This document shows, piece by piece, positions 10,277-21,152 of a stretch of DNA of 64,000 nucleotides; the first letter of the stretch is position 1; each line of letters begins with the position of its first letter. The notes below the pieces were generated by a model. The model was not told the origin of the DNA. It was given only the letters and a program-made list of their open reading frames with translations, and searched no databases. The translations under genes and the position numbers were made by a program. Source of the DNA: Marinomonas posidonica IVIA-Po-181 (lineage in GTDB: Bacteria; Pseudomonadota; Gammaproteobacteria; Pseudomonadales; Marinomonadaceae); contig NC_015559.1 in the NCBI RefSeq assembly GCF_000214215.1, forward strand, positions 3,335,001 through 3,399,000, written 5' to 3'.

Positions 10277-11829
10277 GCTGATGCTCCTTGCTCTTCCTTG
10301 TTGTAAGCATTCGCCATCATCAGACCAAGGGTTCGTTCATCCGCGTCTTTAGCGTCAAGTTCGCCAACGACTGCACCATCAAACATCACTAAGATGCGAT
10401 CACTCAGTGCCATAATTTCATCCAATTCTACTGACACAAGCAAAATGGCTTTGCCTGAATCTCTAAGTTTAACAATCTGTTCATGTATGTTTTCGATCGC
10501 ACCAATATCAACGCCTCGCGTTGGCTGGCCAATCAGTAATACGTCGGGGTTTTGCTCGACTTCGCGGGCAATAACGATTTTTTGCTGGTTACCACCTGAA
10601 AAGTTCGCGGTTTTAAGATGTGGATTGGGGGGACGTACATCCCAATCTGCCATACGAACATGGCACTCATCTAACATGGCTTTATGATTCATTAGAATCT
10701 TGCCGTTGTAGGCAGAGGAATTATGATAGCCAAGGATGGCCGCTTCATAGGCTTCAAAACCTGTTACCAAGCCCATTTTATGGCGATCTTCTGGCACATG
10801 GGCCATCTTTAGATCACGCATTTGCGCGGCATCTTTTGGCGCTTTAGCCGTAATAGTTTGACCAGCAAACTGAATTTCGCCTTCGCTCATCGGTGTGATT
10901 CCAGATAAGACATTGAGCAATTCACTCTGGCCATTACCCGACACACCGGCGATGCCTAGGATTTCACCCGCACGCAATTCCAAGCTAACTTCTTTCAGGC
11001 GTTTTACGCCTTGGCTATCAAACTGTGTCAAGTTCTTAGCCGAAAGGAAAACATCACTCGGTTGCGCTTCGTCTTTATTGACGGTTAAACGAACTTTTTT
11101 ACCGACCATCAATTCAGCCAACTCTTCCGTGTTGGTGTGCTGAGTTTCTCGATGAGCCACCATCTCACCTTGACGCATAACAGATATGTTGTCCGTCGAG
11201 GCCATGATTTCACGCAGTTTGTGGGTAATTAACAGTACTGTGACACCCTGCTCTTTAAGGGATTTCAAAATACGGAATAAATGATCGGCCTCTTGAGGTG
11301 TTAATACCCCCGTTGGCTCGTCCAAAATCAAGATGCGAGCACCGCGATACAAAGCTTTTAAGATTTCCACACGTTGCTGTAAACCAACCGGAAGTTCTTC
11401 AACGATTGCGTCCACATCAATGTCCAAGCTGTACTCTTTGGCCAAGCGTTGAAGTTCAACCCGAGCCGCAGCCATGCCACCTTTTAATAAAGCACCACCT
11501 TCAGTACCTAAGACCACGTTCTCAAGTACACTAAAATTTTCCACCAACATAAAGTGCTGATGCACCATGCCGATGCCAGCATCAATCGCGTCTTGTGAAC
11601 TACGAATATCAACTCGTTTGCCGTCTACTTCGATGAACCCTGTATCAGCTTCATAAAAGCCATAAATGATACTCATCAAAGTCGATTTTCCTGCACCGTT
11701 TTCACCAATAATGCCGTGAATGGTACCAGCCGGAACTTGTAAGCAAATGTCTTTGTTGGCCTGAACGGCCCCAAAGCGTTTGCTGATATCTCGCAATTCT
11801 ATTGCGAATGGCACTGTATTATTCGTCAT
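10273..11829 (-). CDS. Nucleoside ABC transporter ATPase (double ABC domain)
   Basis: A 518-residue ATPase with two fused ABC domains, as in NupO/YufO and sugar importers. The N-terminal Walker A is GENGAGKST, the C-terminal one GVSGNGQSE, and the C-terminal signature is FSGGNQQK. As in the family, the second site is degenerate. It powers the two permeases encoded downstream. Upstream lies a leader of about 250 nt that begins with the terminator following bmp. The start ATG has no obvious Shine-Dalgarno, so its translation may depend on structure or another factor. Confidence 0.9.
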   Translation of the reverse strand: MTNNTVPFAIELRDISKRFGAVQANKDICLQVPAGTIHGIIGENGAGKSTLMSIIYGFYEADTGFIEVDGKRVDIRSSQDAIDAGIGMVHQHFMLVENFSVLENVVLGTEGGALLKGGMAAARVELQRLAKEYSLDIDVDAIVEELPVGLQQRVEILKALYRGARILILDEPTGVLTPQEADHLFRILKSLKEQGVTVLLITHKLREIMASTDNISVMRQGEMVAHRETQHTNTEELAELMVGKKVRLTVNKDEAQPSDVFLSAKNLTQFDSQGVKRLKEVSLELRAGEILGIAGVSGNGQSELLNVLSGITPMSEGEIQFAGQTITAKAPKDAAQMRDLKMAHVPEDRHKMGLVTGFEAYEAAILGYHNSSAYNGKILMNHKAMLDECHVRMADWDVRPPNPHLKTANFSGGNQQKIVIAREVEQNPDVLLIGQPTRGVDIGAIENIHEQIVKLRDSGKAILLVSVELDEIMALSDRILVMFDGAVVGELDAKDADERTLGLMMANAYNKEEQGASA

Positions 11830-11884
11830 ATCAAAAAGTTATTCGTCTGCTTAAATGGAACGCTTAGAGTCTGCCTCTAAAGCG

Positions 11885-11903
11885 AAAACACCTTAGGTGT
11901 TTT
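11885..11903. repeat. 19-bp palindrome upstream of the nucleoside ATPase gene
   Basis: AAAACACCT and AGGTGTTTT are perfect inverted arms with a single central base. It is 56 bp before the ATPase start in the minus direction. Possible operator or leader hairpin; there is no T-run of terminator length. Confidence 0.5.
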
Positions 11904-12031
11904 GTATTACAAGATCTCTCTTACGTTGAAAAGCGCACACTTACGTGTGTGTAAAGGGCTCGCATATGCAAAACTGGCTTTTCAAATTTCGATTCAACCG
12001 CATCCTAGCAATATGAATGAAATACTTTACA

Positions 12032-12070
12032 CAAAAAAAACAGTTGCCCGCGCCTGCGAGCAACTGTTTT
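12032..12070 (-). terminator. Terminator directly after bmp, inside the nucleoside operon
   Basis: On the minus strand, AAACAGTTGC pairs with GCAACTGTTT, followed by a run of eight T. It begins eleven bases past the bmp stop and lies before the ATPase gene. It should reduce transcription of the transporter relative to the binding protein. Confidence 0.88.
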
Positions 12071-12080
12071 CTGTCATAAC

Positions 12081-13070
12081 TTAGTAGTTACAAGTATTGT
12101 CTGACATGTAGTCATGAACCTGGATTTCACCGCTCACGATTTTGCTACGAATGTCTTGGACCTTAGCCTTCATGTCCGCTGTAATCAGGCCAGCGTTGTT
12201 ATCATCAAGCGCCCAATCTACACCACCTTCAGCCAAACCTAATACCTTTACACCGGATTTCCAGCTACCATCAGCAGAGCTCTTATAAGTATCATAAGCC
12301 GCTAGATCAACTCGCTTAACCATAGACGTTAGCATAGTACCTGGTTGTAAATGGTTTTGGTTAGAGTCAACACCGATCGCCAATTTACCTTCGTCTTTCG
12401 CCGCTTGGTAAACACCGATACCCGTACCACCAGCTGCAGCGAATACGACATCAGCGCCTTTCGAGAACTGGCTCTTAGCAAGCTCAGAACCTTTGGTTGG
12501 GTCATTGAAAGCAGCGCCCGTTGAACCTGTCATGTTTTGCAATACTGTCGCACCAGACGTTACGTATTTTACGCCCTGCTCGTAACCACAGCCAAACTTA
12601 CGGATAAGAGGAATATCCATGCCACCAACAAAACCGACAGCATCTGTTTTAGACGCCATGGCCGCCAATGCACCAACAAGGAAAGAGCCTTCATGCTCTT
12701 TAAAGACGATAGATTGAACGTTTGGCAGATCAATCACACTGTCGATGATGCTGAAATGAATTTCTGGGAAATCTTTTGCTACTTTTTCAACAGCAGAAGA
12801 CATGTTGAAACCAACAGCAACGATTGGTGAATAACCACGTTTTGCAAGACGACGTAAACCCTGTTCTACCTGAGCTTCGTTCTTCGGCTCAAATTCACGA
12901 ACTTGTACACCACTCTCAGACGTGTATTTTTTCACGCCATTGTAGACACCTTCGTTAAAAGACTTATCGAACTTACCGGCTTGGTCGTAAACCACCGCTG
13001 GATCAGCTGCTTGAGCCATGCTTGCAGAGATGGCCAACGCCGTTACTGACGCAATAAAGACACCTTTCAT
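12081..13070 (-). CDS. BMP-family nucleoside-binding periplasmic protein
   Basis: Substrate-binding protein of the basic membrane protein (PnrA/TmpC) family, 329 residues. It has a cleavable signal peptide (MKGVFIASVTALAISASMAQA, cleavage about residue 21) and no lipobox Cys, so it is probably soluble in the periplasm. VVYDQAGKFDKSFNEGVYNG and the GGMDIPLI, AAAGGTGIGVYQAA and GVDSNQN segments match purine-nucleoside binders. AGGAATAGGA precedes the start. It is first in the operon and separated from the ATPase gene by a terminator. Confidence 0.92.
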   Translation of the reverse strand: MKGVFIASVTALAISASMAQAADPAVVYDQAGKFDKSFNEGVYNGVKKYTSESGVQVREFEPKNEAQVEQGLRRLAKRGYSPIVAVGFNMSSAVEKVAKDFPEIHFSIIDSVIDLPNVQSIVFKEHEGSFLVGALAAMASKTDAVGFVGGMDIPLIRKFGCGYEQGVKYVTSGATVLQNMTGSTGAAFNDPTKGSELAKSQFSKGADVVFAAAGGTGIGVYQAAKDEGKLAIGVDSNQNHLQPGTMLTSMVKRVDLAAYDTYKSSADGSWKSGVKVLGLAEGGVDWALDDNNAGLITADMKAKVQDIRSKIVSGEIQVHDYMSDNTCNY

Positions 13071-13224
13071 TCCTATTCCTCTTTTTATGTAATTAATCTA
13101 GACAAATCTAACCTTGCCTAACTGGTCAAAAATAAACCTATTAATAAAATACCGCAACGAAATATGCACATTTTAACCAAAGTTTTTGCGCAAAGTTCAT
13201 AAGGTACCCAAAAAATTTCGCTTT

Positions 13225-13241
13225 GATTGACTAAATCAATC
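13225..13241. promoter_or_regulatory. Inverted repeat in the bmp promoter region
   Basis: GATTGA and TCAATC are perfect 6-bp arms with a 5-bp spacer, about 155 bp before the bmp start and close to the mutM stop. Operator candidate only; no regulator gene is adjacent. Confidence 0.3.
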
Positions 13242-13280
13242 GATATATGAGCAATTCTTGTGCCGAAACTAAACAAAAGG

Positions 13281-14099
13281 TCAGGTTTGGCATTTTGCAC
13301 AATACACTGTACTGCGTTGTGCCTGTCGAACCTCCGTCAAAACCTTTTGACACTGGGTACATGGCAGGCCAGCTCGACCATAAACCGCCAACTCTTGCTT
13401 AAAGTAACCAGGCTTACCGTCACCACCGACAAAATCTTTTAATGTGGTGCCGCCCTGCTTGATGGCATTGGCAAGCACTATTTTAATGCACTCAACCAAT
13501 TTACGCATTCTAACTTTGGAAATATTTCCCGCCATTCTATTTGGGCGAATACCGGCCTTAAACAACGCTTCATTTGCGTATATGTTGCCCACCCCAACCA
13601 CGACTTTACTGTCCATAATAAAAGTCTTGATGGGCATTTTACGTCCCTTAGCTTTGGCGTATAGATAGTCCACATTAAAGTCATCTGTTAAAGGCTCAGG
13701 ACCAAGATGACGTAATAAATCATGAGTTTGCCAATCTTCGGTGGTCCACAAAATAGCACCGAAACGCCTTGGGTCGGTATAGCGTAACCAGTCACCATCA
13801 CCCGCAAAACAAAAGTCCACATGATCATGAAACAAAGGTGGTGTATTGGCCGGCACAAAATACAAACTGCCTGACATGCCTAAATGAATGATCAAAGTAC
13901 CTTTGGCGGTATGAATACCTATGTATTTTCCACGTCGTGATAAGTGAGTAATTTCTTGCCCCACCATTTCAGTGCGCAACTCTGGGGTAATCAACCAGCG
14001 TAATTGCGGCTGGCGAATATCCACTTGAACAAGTTTTCGCCCGACTAAATGCGCTTCAATGCCACGCAGTGTGGTTTCTACTTCCGGTAATTCAGGCAT
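13281..14099 (-). CDS. mutM: Formamidopyrimidine-DNA glycosylase (Fpg)
   Basis: Base-excision repair enzyme that removes 8-oxoguanine and nicks the abasic site. It has the catalytic N-terminus (Met)-PELPEVET with Pro2 as nucleophile and Glu3, Lys near residue 58 in the RRGKYIGI segment, the H2TH region, and a C-terminal zinc finger CTQC...YCAKC. Its 272 residues are normal. GAGG precedes the ATG. It follows rpmG as in many gammaproteobacteria, but a terminator separates them. Confidence 0.97.
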   Translation of the reverse strand: MPELPEVETTLRGIEAHLVGRKLVQVDIRQPQLRWLITPELRTEMVGQEITHLSRRGKYIGIHTAKGTLIIHLGMSGSLYFVPANTPPLFHDHVDFCFAGDGDWLRYTDPRRFGAILWTTEDWQTHDLLRHLGPEPLTDDFNVDYLYAKAKGRKMPIKTFIMDSKVVVGVGNIYANEALFKAGIRPNRMAGNISKVRMRKLVECIKIVLANAIKQGGTTLKDFVGGDGKPGYFKQELAVYGRAGLPCTQCQKVLTEVRQAQRSTVYCAKCQT

Positions 14100-14163
14100 C
14101 TCTTACCTCAATAACAAGACTCATAAAATACTGACCAAGCGAACAAAGTATATCTACTAGATA

Positions 14164-14196
14164 CAAAAAAACCGACTCACTGAGTCGGTCTTTTTG
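14164..14196. terminator. Terminator after rpmG
   Basis: ACCGACTCA and TGAGTCGGT form a stem flanked by A-run and T-run, so it works on both strands. On the minus strand it ends the rpmB-rpmG transcript before mutM. Confidence 0.88.
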
Positions 14197-14209
14197 AAAA
14201 AGCCAAAAA

Positions 14210-14380
14210 TTATTTAATTTTCGCTTCTTTGTACATTACGTGCTTACGTACTACAGGATCAAACTTTTTCATTTCTAGTTTGTCTGGAGTATTACGCTTG
14301 TTCTTGTCAGTTGTGTAAAAGTGACCAGTACCAGCGGAAGATACCATGCGAATTAGATCGCGAGCGCCTTTAGAAGCCAT
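14210..14380 (-). CDS. rpmG: 50S ribosomal protein L33
   Basis: A 56-residue protein starting [20 protein letters not shown] and ending in [10 protein letters not shown]. It is a large-subunit protein near the E-site tRNA. It has no CxxC pairs, so it is the zinc-independent (C-minus) form. The start ATG is at 14380, 11 bases after the rpmB stop. Together they form the usual rpmB-rpmG pair. Confidence 0.96.
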   Translation of the reverse strand: MASKGARDLIRMVSSAGTGHFYTTDKNKRNTPDKLEMKKFDPVVRKHVMYKEAKIK

Positions 14381-14391
14381 GATTCAGATCC

Positions 14392-14628
14392 TTATACTTT
14401 TTCGCCGTTGGCACGAATTTCAGCAAGAACTGTTTCGATACCTTTTTTATCAATAATACGCATACCTTTAGAAGAGACACGTAAACGGATGTAACGGTTT
14501 TCGCCTTCGACCCAAAAACGGTGCCAGTGAAGGTTTGGAAGAAAACGACGTTTAGTACGACGCTTTGAGTGAGAAACGTTGTTACCTGTAACAGGACGCT
14601 TCCCAGTAACTTGACATACGCGAGACAT
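14392..14628 (-). CDS. rpmB: 50S ribosomal protein L28
   Basis: A 78-residue protein starting [20 protein letters not shown], followed by the Arg/Lys-rich [13 protein letters not shown] segment. The open frame continues 46 codons upstream to 14766, but that extension has no similarity to L28. The ATG at 14628 gives the family length. Co-transcribed with rpmG. The leader carries an inverted repeat (GGAAGTG at 14662-14668 and CACTTCC at 14674-14680), which could be a regulatory hairpin. Confidence 0.97.
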   Translation of the reverse strand: MSRVCQVTGKRPVTGNNVSHSKRRTKRRFLPNLHWHRFWVEGENRYIRLRVSSKGMRIIDKKGIETVLAEIRANGEKV

Positions 14629-14661
14629 AATTAAATACCTTTTGCTATCCAGAAAATTATT

Positions 14662-14680
14662 GGAAGTGTGCTTCACTTCC
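14662..14680. repeat. Hairpin in the rpmB leader
   Basis: 7-bp arms GGAAGTG and CACTTCC with a 5-nt loop, 34 bases upstream of the rpmB start. Possible leader structure. No known L28 autoregulatory motif was recognised. Confidence 0.35.
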
Positions 14681-14820
14681 TCAGGCGGAGCATGGTTCCG
14701 AATGAACCAAAAATATCCCGTACCGAGGAATAGCGGCGCGAATTCTCTCACAGCACCGCGTTTCAATCAAATCATTTGTCAAAAAATGATCAATTTCCAA
14801 ACCATTTTTTCTGTCACCCC

Positions 14821-15888
14821 TTACAAAGTATTATGAAAAGTAGTGAGAATAAGCGACACCAGCTCATCATGTATGGCTTTTCTCGTTCTGTTTCCCACTT
14901 CATCACATAAAGGATCCCTTTCACCCACACTCTCTAGGAAAGCTTTCGCTCCAATTTTACACTCAGGCAAGAAGCTGAAATGAGTCGCCTTAGCAACATA
15001 ATCTATTCGTCCATTCATTACAGTTTCGGACAAAACACTGGAAGCGACAGAAATAGGAACACTTGCTTTGCTACCAAGATTAATAAAATGCATAGGAATA
15101 GAAATGGCACGCAGGCTGTGAGAGTCAAAAGCTTGCGCGACAGCAGGATCAACCAATACAGCAGATTTAATACGGTGATCTAGATTTAACCGCTCAAATT
15201 TACGCTTATCAGTCATTCTGAGATCAAAAGGAGCCATCACGACCTGTTTGCCATCAACATAACCGACCCCGGAACGAAACCAATGGCAATCCGCCATACT
15301 AGGAAAGGTCTCACAATAGACAGCGTAGCTTTCCAGATTCGCACGCGCTCCGACCAAAGACATAACGGCCGCTCCGCCCAGCGAAAACCCTAATGCCCCA
15401 ACGCGTTGAGAATCGACATGCTCACGACCATCCCATACATCAAGCATATAACTCACCAACAAGGAAAGATCATCAGTACGTTGCCACAACTTAGGCGTGT
15501 CTACCGGAGTTGAGTCTCCCGATGTGGTCCCCGGGTGATTGGGCGCAGCAACAATAAAACCCACTTTTACCAACTCAGTCGCAAGCCAAGCTAACGTATC
15601 GTTGTTAGCACCAGACCCATGAGACATAACAACCAAAGGATAGCGACCGGATGAAACGTTTGCTTCTAGAACAACTGGAACTTCCTTAAAAATTCGGCTG
15701 CGAGTAAGCACCGTCGGCTTCTCGGTACTCAGCGTTGGATACCAAACCTTGAAGGCAACCTTCTCCTTTCTTAGTTCAGAAAAAACACTCAAGCTTTGCA
15801 TTCCGACACGAACGTCATCAGCGGCCTGAGCCAAACTGAATAACGTTGTTGAACAAAAAACACAAAAGCCTATCAATATTCGAATCAT
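14821..15888 (-). CDS. Exported alpha/beta hydrolase, PAF-acetylhydrolase/dienelactone-hydrolase type
   Basis: About 355 residues with a signal peptide ending near SLAQA. The fold markers are the oxyanion-side block VVMSHGSGANNDT and the nucleophile elbow GFSLGG (Ser about residue 169). An Asp-His pair could be supplied by VDPAVA and ATHFSF. The substrate is unknown: an exported esterase or lipase-like enzyme of this family may act on short acyl esters. The frame starts with GTG at 15891, but the ATG at 15888 lies 7 bases after AGAGG. It sits between radC and rpmB, genes that are usually neighbours, so it is probably an insertion. Confidence 0.75.
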   Translation of the reverse strand: MIRILIGFCVFCSTTLFSLAQAADDVRVGMQSLSVFSELRKEKVAFKVWYPTLSTEKPTVLTRSRIFKEVPVVLEANVSSGRYPLVVMSHGSGANNDTLAWLATELVKVGFIVAAPNHPGTTSGDSTPVDTPKLWQRTDDLSLLVSYMLDVWDGREHVDSQRVGALGFSLGGAAVMSLVGARANLESYAVYCETFPSMADCHWFRSGVGYVDGKQVVMAPFDLRMTDKRKFERLNLDHRIKSAVLVDPAVAQAFDSHSLRAISIPMHFINLGSKASVPISVASSVLSETVMNGRIDYVAKATHFSFLPECKIGAKAFLESVGERDPLCDEVGNRTRKAIHDELVSLILTTFHNTL

Positions 15889-15992
15889 CACATTACCTCT
15901 AGTACGTTAAAAGATAATGTGACGATAAGAAGAAAAGTCTCGTCGTTCGTCCTATATCCTGTTTTAGGACGTACTCAATCGTCTTGCAGGAC

Positions 15993-16667
15993 TCATACAT
16001 ATCCTCGTTCGGCCAAAGACAAAGGTTGGCCTTCACCAACAATAAAGTGATCTAACAACCTCACATCAATCAGTTCCAACGCCCTCTTTATACGATCAGT
16101 AATAGAAATATCTGCCTGGCTAGGTTCACATATTCCTGAAGGGTGATTATGAGCAATGATAATGGCAGCAGCATCATTAGTAAGAGCCGCTTTCACAACT
16201 TCTCTAGGGTAAACTGCAGCACTATCAATGGTTCCTTGAAACAGTTCTTGATAGCGGATAAGTCGATGCTGGCTGTCCAAAAAAAGCACCACAAAGCGCT
16301 CTCTGGATGAATGTCTTAGTTGACTTAATAGATAGGCTTTTACATTGTCGACGTTCGTAAAGACCGTTTCTCTGACGAGTTGCTCCTGAAGATAGCGGCG
16401 AGACATTTCCAATACAGCCTGAAGCTGAGTATATTTGGCATCCCCCAAACCAAATCCCTGACAAAATTCCTCTCGACTGGCCGACATTAAGGTACGTAAG
16501 CCACCAAAATGCTGTAACAATTGTCTTGCCAACGCCACAGCACTCAAGCCATGAGAGCCTGTACGAAGAAAAATCGCCAATAACTCAGCATCCGACAAGG
16601 CAGCAGAGCCTTGATGAATTAATTTTTCACGGGGGCGTTCTTGTTCTGGCCAGTGTTTAATACTCAT
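15993..16667 (-). CDS. radC: RadC family JAB/MPN domain protein
   Basis: A 224-residue protein with an N-terminal helix-hairpin-helix-like UPF0758 domain (residues 1-100) and a C-terminal JAB domain with the metal motif HNHPSG followed by an Asp nine residues later. Historically named for DNA repair; the biochemical role is uncertain. AAGGAG precedes the ATG. Divergent from coaBC, the arrangement common in gammaproteobacteria. Confidence 0.93.
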   Translation of the reverse strand: MSIKHWPEQERPREKLIHQGSAALSDAELLAIFLRTGSHGLSAVALARQLLQHFGGLRTLMSASREEFCQGFGLGDAKYTQLQAVLEMSRRYLQEQLVRETVFTNVDNVKAYLLSQLRHSSRERFVVLFLDSQHRLIRYQELFQGTIDSAAVYPREVVKAALTNDAAAIIIAHNHPSGICEPSQADISITDRIKRALELIDVRLLDHFIVGEGQPLSLAERGYV

Positions 16668-16761
16668 GATCTACTCCTTGATCCATGATAATCTTGTTGT
16701 ATTCGGCTTCCTGCCAACACAACTAACCATATAGATCACTGAACGACTTGAGAAGTTTTTT

Positions 16762-18006
16762 ATGTCAAACCTAGCGGCAAAACGCATTCTATTAGGCATC
16801 ACAGGTGGCATTGCCGCCTATAAAAGCATTGAGTTAATTCGCTTATTCACTAAGGCCGGCGCTGAAGTGCAAGTTGTCTTAACTGATGGTGCCAAAGCCT
16901 TTGTCACTGACATGACACTACAAGCCATATCTGGCAATCCTGTTCGCAGCACGCTGTTGGACCCAAGTGCCGAAGCCGGTATGGGGCATATTGAGCTCGC
17001 TAAGTGGGCCGATCTGATTGTCGTTGCTCCCGCCTCTGCTGATTTTATGGCACGCTACGCACAAGGCATGGCCAACGATCTTCTAAGCACCCTATGCTTG
17101 GCCACAGAATCCCCTGTTTTACTAGCGCCAGCAATGAACCAAGCCATGTGGCGACACCCAGCCACACAAGCCAATGCCAATACTCTCGCAGATCGTGGTG
17201 TTTTTTCTGTGGGACCAGCCGATGGCGCGCAAGCCTGTGGCGATGTAGGCCCAGGCCGCATGAGCGAACCCTCTGATATTTTCGCTTATGTTGAACAATA
17301 CTTTCATCATAAGGTTGCGGATCAAGTTAATGGTACAAAAGACCTCACAGGACAAGATTGGGTCATTACCGCAGGACCAACCATGGAAGCCATTGACCCT
17401 GTTCGTTACATCAGCAATCACAGTTCAGGCAAAATGGGCTTCGCACTGGCTCAAGCCGCACAACTACGCGGAGCCAATGTGACGCTGATTTCAGGCCCAG
17501 TTAACCTTCCAGCACCAAACGGCGTTAACCTGATCACGATCAAAAGCGCCGACGACATGCTCGCCGCTTGCCAACAAGCCATGACCAACCAAGCCGATGT
17601 CTTTATTGGGGCCGCTGCCGTTGCCGACTTTAAAATGAAGGCCATTAATCATCAGAAGATGAAAAAGCAGTCTAATGCGGATGAAATGCAGCTCACTTTA
17701 GTCAAAAATCCAGACATTATTGCCACCCTGGCGAGCCAAAAAGGCGCAAAATATATCGTCGGCTTTGCTGCTGAAACTCAAGATGTCATACACTATGCAA
17801 AAGACAAACTGGCACGCAAAGGATTAGACATGATCATCGCCAACGATGTCTCTAGAACGGACATTGGCTTTAATCAAGATCAAAACCAAGTAACAGTGCT
17901 CACCAAGGAGCAAACTTGGTCTTCCGAGCTTGCAACGAAAAACCAGCTGGCCATCCAGCTAGTTGAACATATCCATACTCACTTCAAATCCACTTTATCT
18001 AAGTAA
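16762..18006 (+). CDS. coaBC: Bifunctional phosphopantothenoylcysteine decarboxylase / phosphopantothenate-cysteine ligase
   Basis: Makes 4'-phosphopantetheine from phosphopantothenate and cysteine on the way to coenzyme A. Residues 1-190 are the CoaC flavoprotein (LGITGGIAAYKS, active-site His in GMGHIELAKW, substrate motif PAMNQAMW, and ACGDVGPGRM with the catalytic Cys). Residues 195-414 are CoaB (ITAGPTMEAIDPVRYISNHS, then DMIIANDVS). The length of 414 is normal. Followed after 9 bases by dut, likely one transcript. Confidence 0.97.
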   Translation: MSNLAAKRILLGITGGIAAYKSIELIRLFTKAGAEVQVVLTDGAKAFVTDMTLQAISGNPVRSTLLDPSAEAGMGHIELAKWADLIVVAPASADFMARYAQGMANDLLSTLCLATESPVLLAPAMNQAMWRHPATQANANTLADRGVFSVGPADGAQACGDVGPGRMSEPSDIFAYVEQYFHHKVADQVNGTKDLTGQDWVITAGPTMEAIDPVRYISNHSSGKMGFALAQAAQLRGANVTLISGPVNLPAPNGVNLITIKSADDMLAACQQAMTNQADVFIGAAAVADFKMKAINHQKMKKQSNADEMQLTLVKNPDIIATLASQKGAKYIVGFAAETQDVIHYAKDKLARKGLDMIIANDVSRTDIGFNQDQNQVTVLTKEQTWSSELATKNQLAIQLVEHIHTHFKSTLSK

Positions 18007-18015
18007 GAGAACCTC

Positions 18016-18474
18016 ATGAAACAAGCCATTCAATTAAAAATCCTCAGCGACAAAATTGGCAACGAAATCCCGCTACCAACCTATGCTACCGAAGGCTCAG
18101 CGGGATTGGATTTAAGAGCCTGTTTAGACAAGGCCATTGAACTGGCGCCAGGCGAAACTACTCTATTACCAACGGGCCTGTCCATTTACATTCAGGATCC
18201 AAATCTAGCAGCCACAATTTTACCTCGTTCAGGTTTAGGTCATAAACACGGCATAGTATTAGGCAATCTAGTTGGCTTAATCGATTCAGACTACCAAGGC
18301 GAGCTAATGGTGTCTTGTTGGAACCGTGGCAACACAAGCTTCACTATTGAACCGGGTGAGCGAGTGGCCCAATTAGTGCTACTGCCTGTTGTACAAGCAG
18401 ATTTTGACATCGTCACCGAATTTGAAGAAACCGAACGCGGCGCAGGTGGCTTTGGCCACACAGGCACAAAATAA
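18016..18474 (+). CDS. dut: dUTP diphosphatase (dUTPase)
   Basis: Trimeric Mg enzyme that hydrolyses dUTP to dUMP and pyrophosphate. The five conserved motifs are visible: [40 protein letters not shown] and the C-terminal [10 protein letters not shown]. Its 152 residues are typical. It is co-oriented with coaBC, and the terminator just after it ends the pair. Confidence 0.97.
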   Translation: MKQAIQLKILSDKIGNEIPLPTYATEGSAGLDLRACLDKAIELAPGETTLLPTGLSIYIQDPNLAATILPRSGLGHKHGIVLGNLVGLIDSDYQGELMVSCWNRGNTSFTIEPGERVAQLVLLPVVQADFDIVTEFEETERGAGGFGHTGTK

Positions 18475-19708
<1,234 letters not shown>

Positions 19709-19762
19709 GCACTCGCGATATTAAAGATACTTGGACAATAGGTTATTACTGGGTACGAGACC

Positions 19763-20356
19763 ATGAGCAATAAAAAAATCGATCGCCGCACTCAAATCTT
19801 GCAAGCGTTAGCACAAATGCTAGAAAGCAGCCCAGGTGCTCGCATCACAACGGCTGCACTTGCCAAACAAGTTGGCGTTTCAGAGGCCGCTCTGTATCGC
19901 CATTTTCCAAGTAAGGCGAAGATGTTTGAAGGCTTGATCGAGTTCATTGAAGAATCCCTTTTTTCTCGTATCAATCGTATTATTCAAGAAGAAACTGACG
20001 TTGTATCTCGTATTGAAATGATGATGACGCTGATCCTCGGATTTGCTCAACAAAACCCAGGCATGTGTCGATTGCTCACAGCGGACGCTTTGTCAGGTGA
20101 GACGGAACGCCTAAGAGTGCGTATTGCACAGCTATTTGATCGCATCGAAACACAGCTGAAACAAGTCATTCGAGAAGCGGATTTAAAACAAGGTTTGCGA
20201 TCTAAAATGGGCGTGGCACCAACGGCGGATTTTTTGCTGGCGGTGATCGAAGGCAAAGTTCGTCATTATGTTCGCAGTGAGTTCAAAACTAAGCCGATGG
20301 AAGCTTGGAAGGAACAGTGGCCTATATTGGCACAAAACTTGATGCAGAACCGCTAA
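19763..20356 (+). CDS. slmA: Nucleoid occlusion factor SlmA (TetR family)
   Basis: DNA-binding protein that blocks FtsZ ring assembly over unsegregated chromosome. The N-terminal TetR helix-turn-helix is at residues 26-52 (ITTAALAKQVGVSEAALYRHF). The SlmA-specific C-terminal segment KVRHYVRSEFKTKP is present. Its 197 residues match the family. The argB-slmA-pyrE neighbourhood supports the name. Convergent with pyrE; a hairpin overlaps its stop codon. Confidence 0.95.
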   Translation: MSNKKIDRRTQILQALAQMLESSPGARITTAALAKQVGVSEAALYRHFPSKAKMFEGLIEFIEESLFSRINRIIQEETDVVSRIEMMMTLILGFAQQNPGMCRLLTADALSGETERLRVRIAQLFDRIETQLKQVIREADLKQGLRSKMGVAPTADFLLAVIEGKVRHYVRSEFKTKPMEAWKEQWPILAQNLMQNR

Positions 20357-20381
20357 GACTCAGCCATGCCGAGCCTTAGCG
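20351..20381. terminator. Hairpin between slmA and pyrE ends
   Basis: CGCTAAG pairs with CTTAGCG and an inner CTC pairs with GAG. It overlaps the slmA stop codon. There is no T-run, so termination strength is uncertain. Confidence 0.45.
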
Positions 20382-20387
20382 CAGCCA

Positions 20388-21035
20388 TTAGATACCGTAT
20401 TGGTCTCGGTAAGCTTTTACCGCATCCAAATGCTGGGCAAATTCAGGTGAGTCTTGCTCAGCCAGATAGGTCATGATGTCGTTGAGTGACACTATGCTGA
20501 TGACAGGCATACCGAAGTCACGCTCAACTTCTTGAATAGCAGATAATTCGCCCTGGCCTCGTTCTTGACGATCCAGTGCGATAAGCACACCAGCAGGCAA
20601 TGCGTTCGCTTGTTGAATGATGGCCATGACTTCGCGGATGGCCGTTCCTGCGGTAATTACGTCATCAATGATCATGACGCGACCAGCAAGAGCGGCACCG
20701 ACTAAAGAGCCACCTTCACCGTGAGTTTTTGCTTCTTTGCGGTTGAATACGTATGGTGTATCTAGATCATGATGATCGTATAAGGCAACGGCGGTAGTGG
20801 TTGCCAATGGAATGCCCTTGTAAGCAGGGCCAAATAGAACATCAAATGGAACATTTGCTTCCATGAGAGAGGCCGCGTAGAAACGACCTAACTTTGCTAA
20901 TGCTTGGCCTGAACTAAATAAGCCTGCATTAAAAAAGTAAGGGCTTACACGGCCTGATTTAAGTGTAAATTCGCCAAAGCGCAAAACGTTTTGCTCAATA
21001 GCGAATTTAATAAAGTCTCTTTGGTAAGGTTTCAT
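20388..21035 (-). CDS. pyrE: Orotate phosphoribosyltransferase
   Basis: Converts orotate plus PRPP to OMP in pyrimidine synthesis. The PRPP loop [16 protein letters not shown] and the [10 protein letters not shown] catalytic loop are present. The frame extends to 21062, but the ATG at 21035 is preceded by TCTGGAG five bases upstream and gives the family N-terminus [12 protein letters not shown] (215 residues). Divergent from crc, as in Pseudomonas. Confidence 0.96.
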   Translation of the reverse strand: MKPYQRDFIKFAIEQNVLRFGEFTLKSGRVSPYFFNAGLFSSGQALAKLGRFYAASLMEANVPFDVLFGPAYKGIPLATTTAVALYDHHDLDTPYVFNRKEAKTHGEGGSLVGAALAGRVMIIDDVITAGTAIREVMAIIQQANALPAGVLIALDRQERGQGELSAIQEVERDFGMPVISIVSLNDIMTYLAEQDSPEFAQHLDAVKAYRDQYGI

Positions 21036-21152
21036 ACCGACTCCAGAAAGATAAAAATTCACAACACAGCGTCACCGAGATGGTATAAAAAGCCATGCTA
21101 ACTTAGGATAGGCGCTAATATAACACACGGCTAGGAATTGTAGGGACCAGAA

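Noticed and set aside
14780-14815. Terminator after the exported hydrolase
   Set aside because: The stem is only A/T pairs with a long loop; too weak to call.
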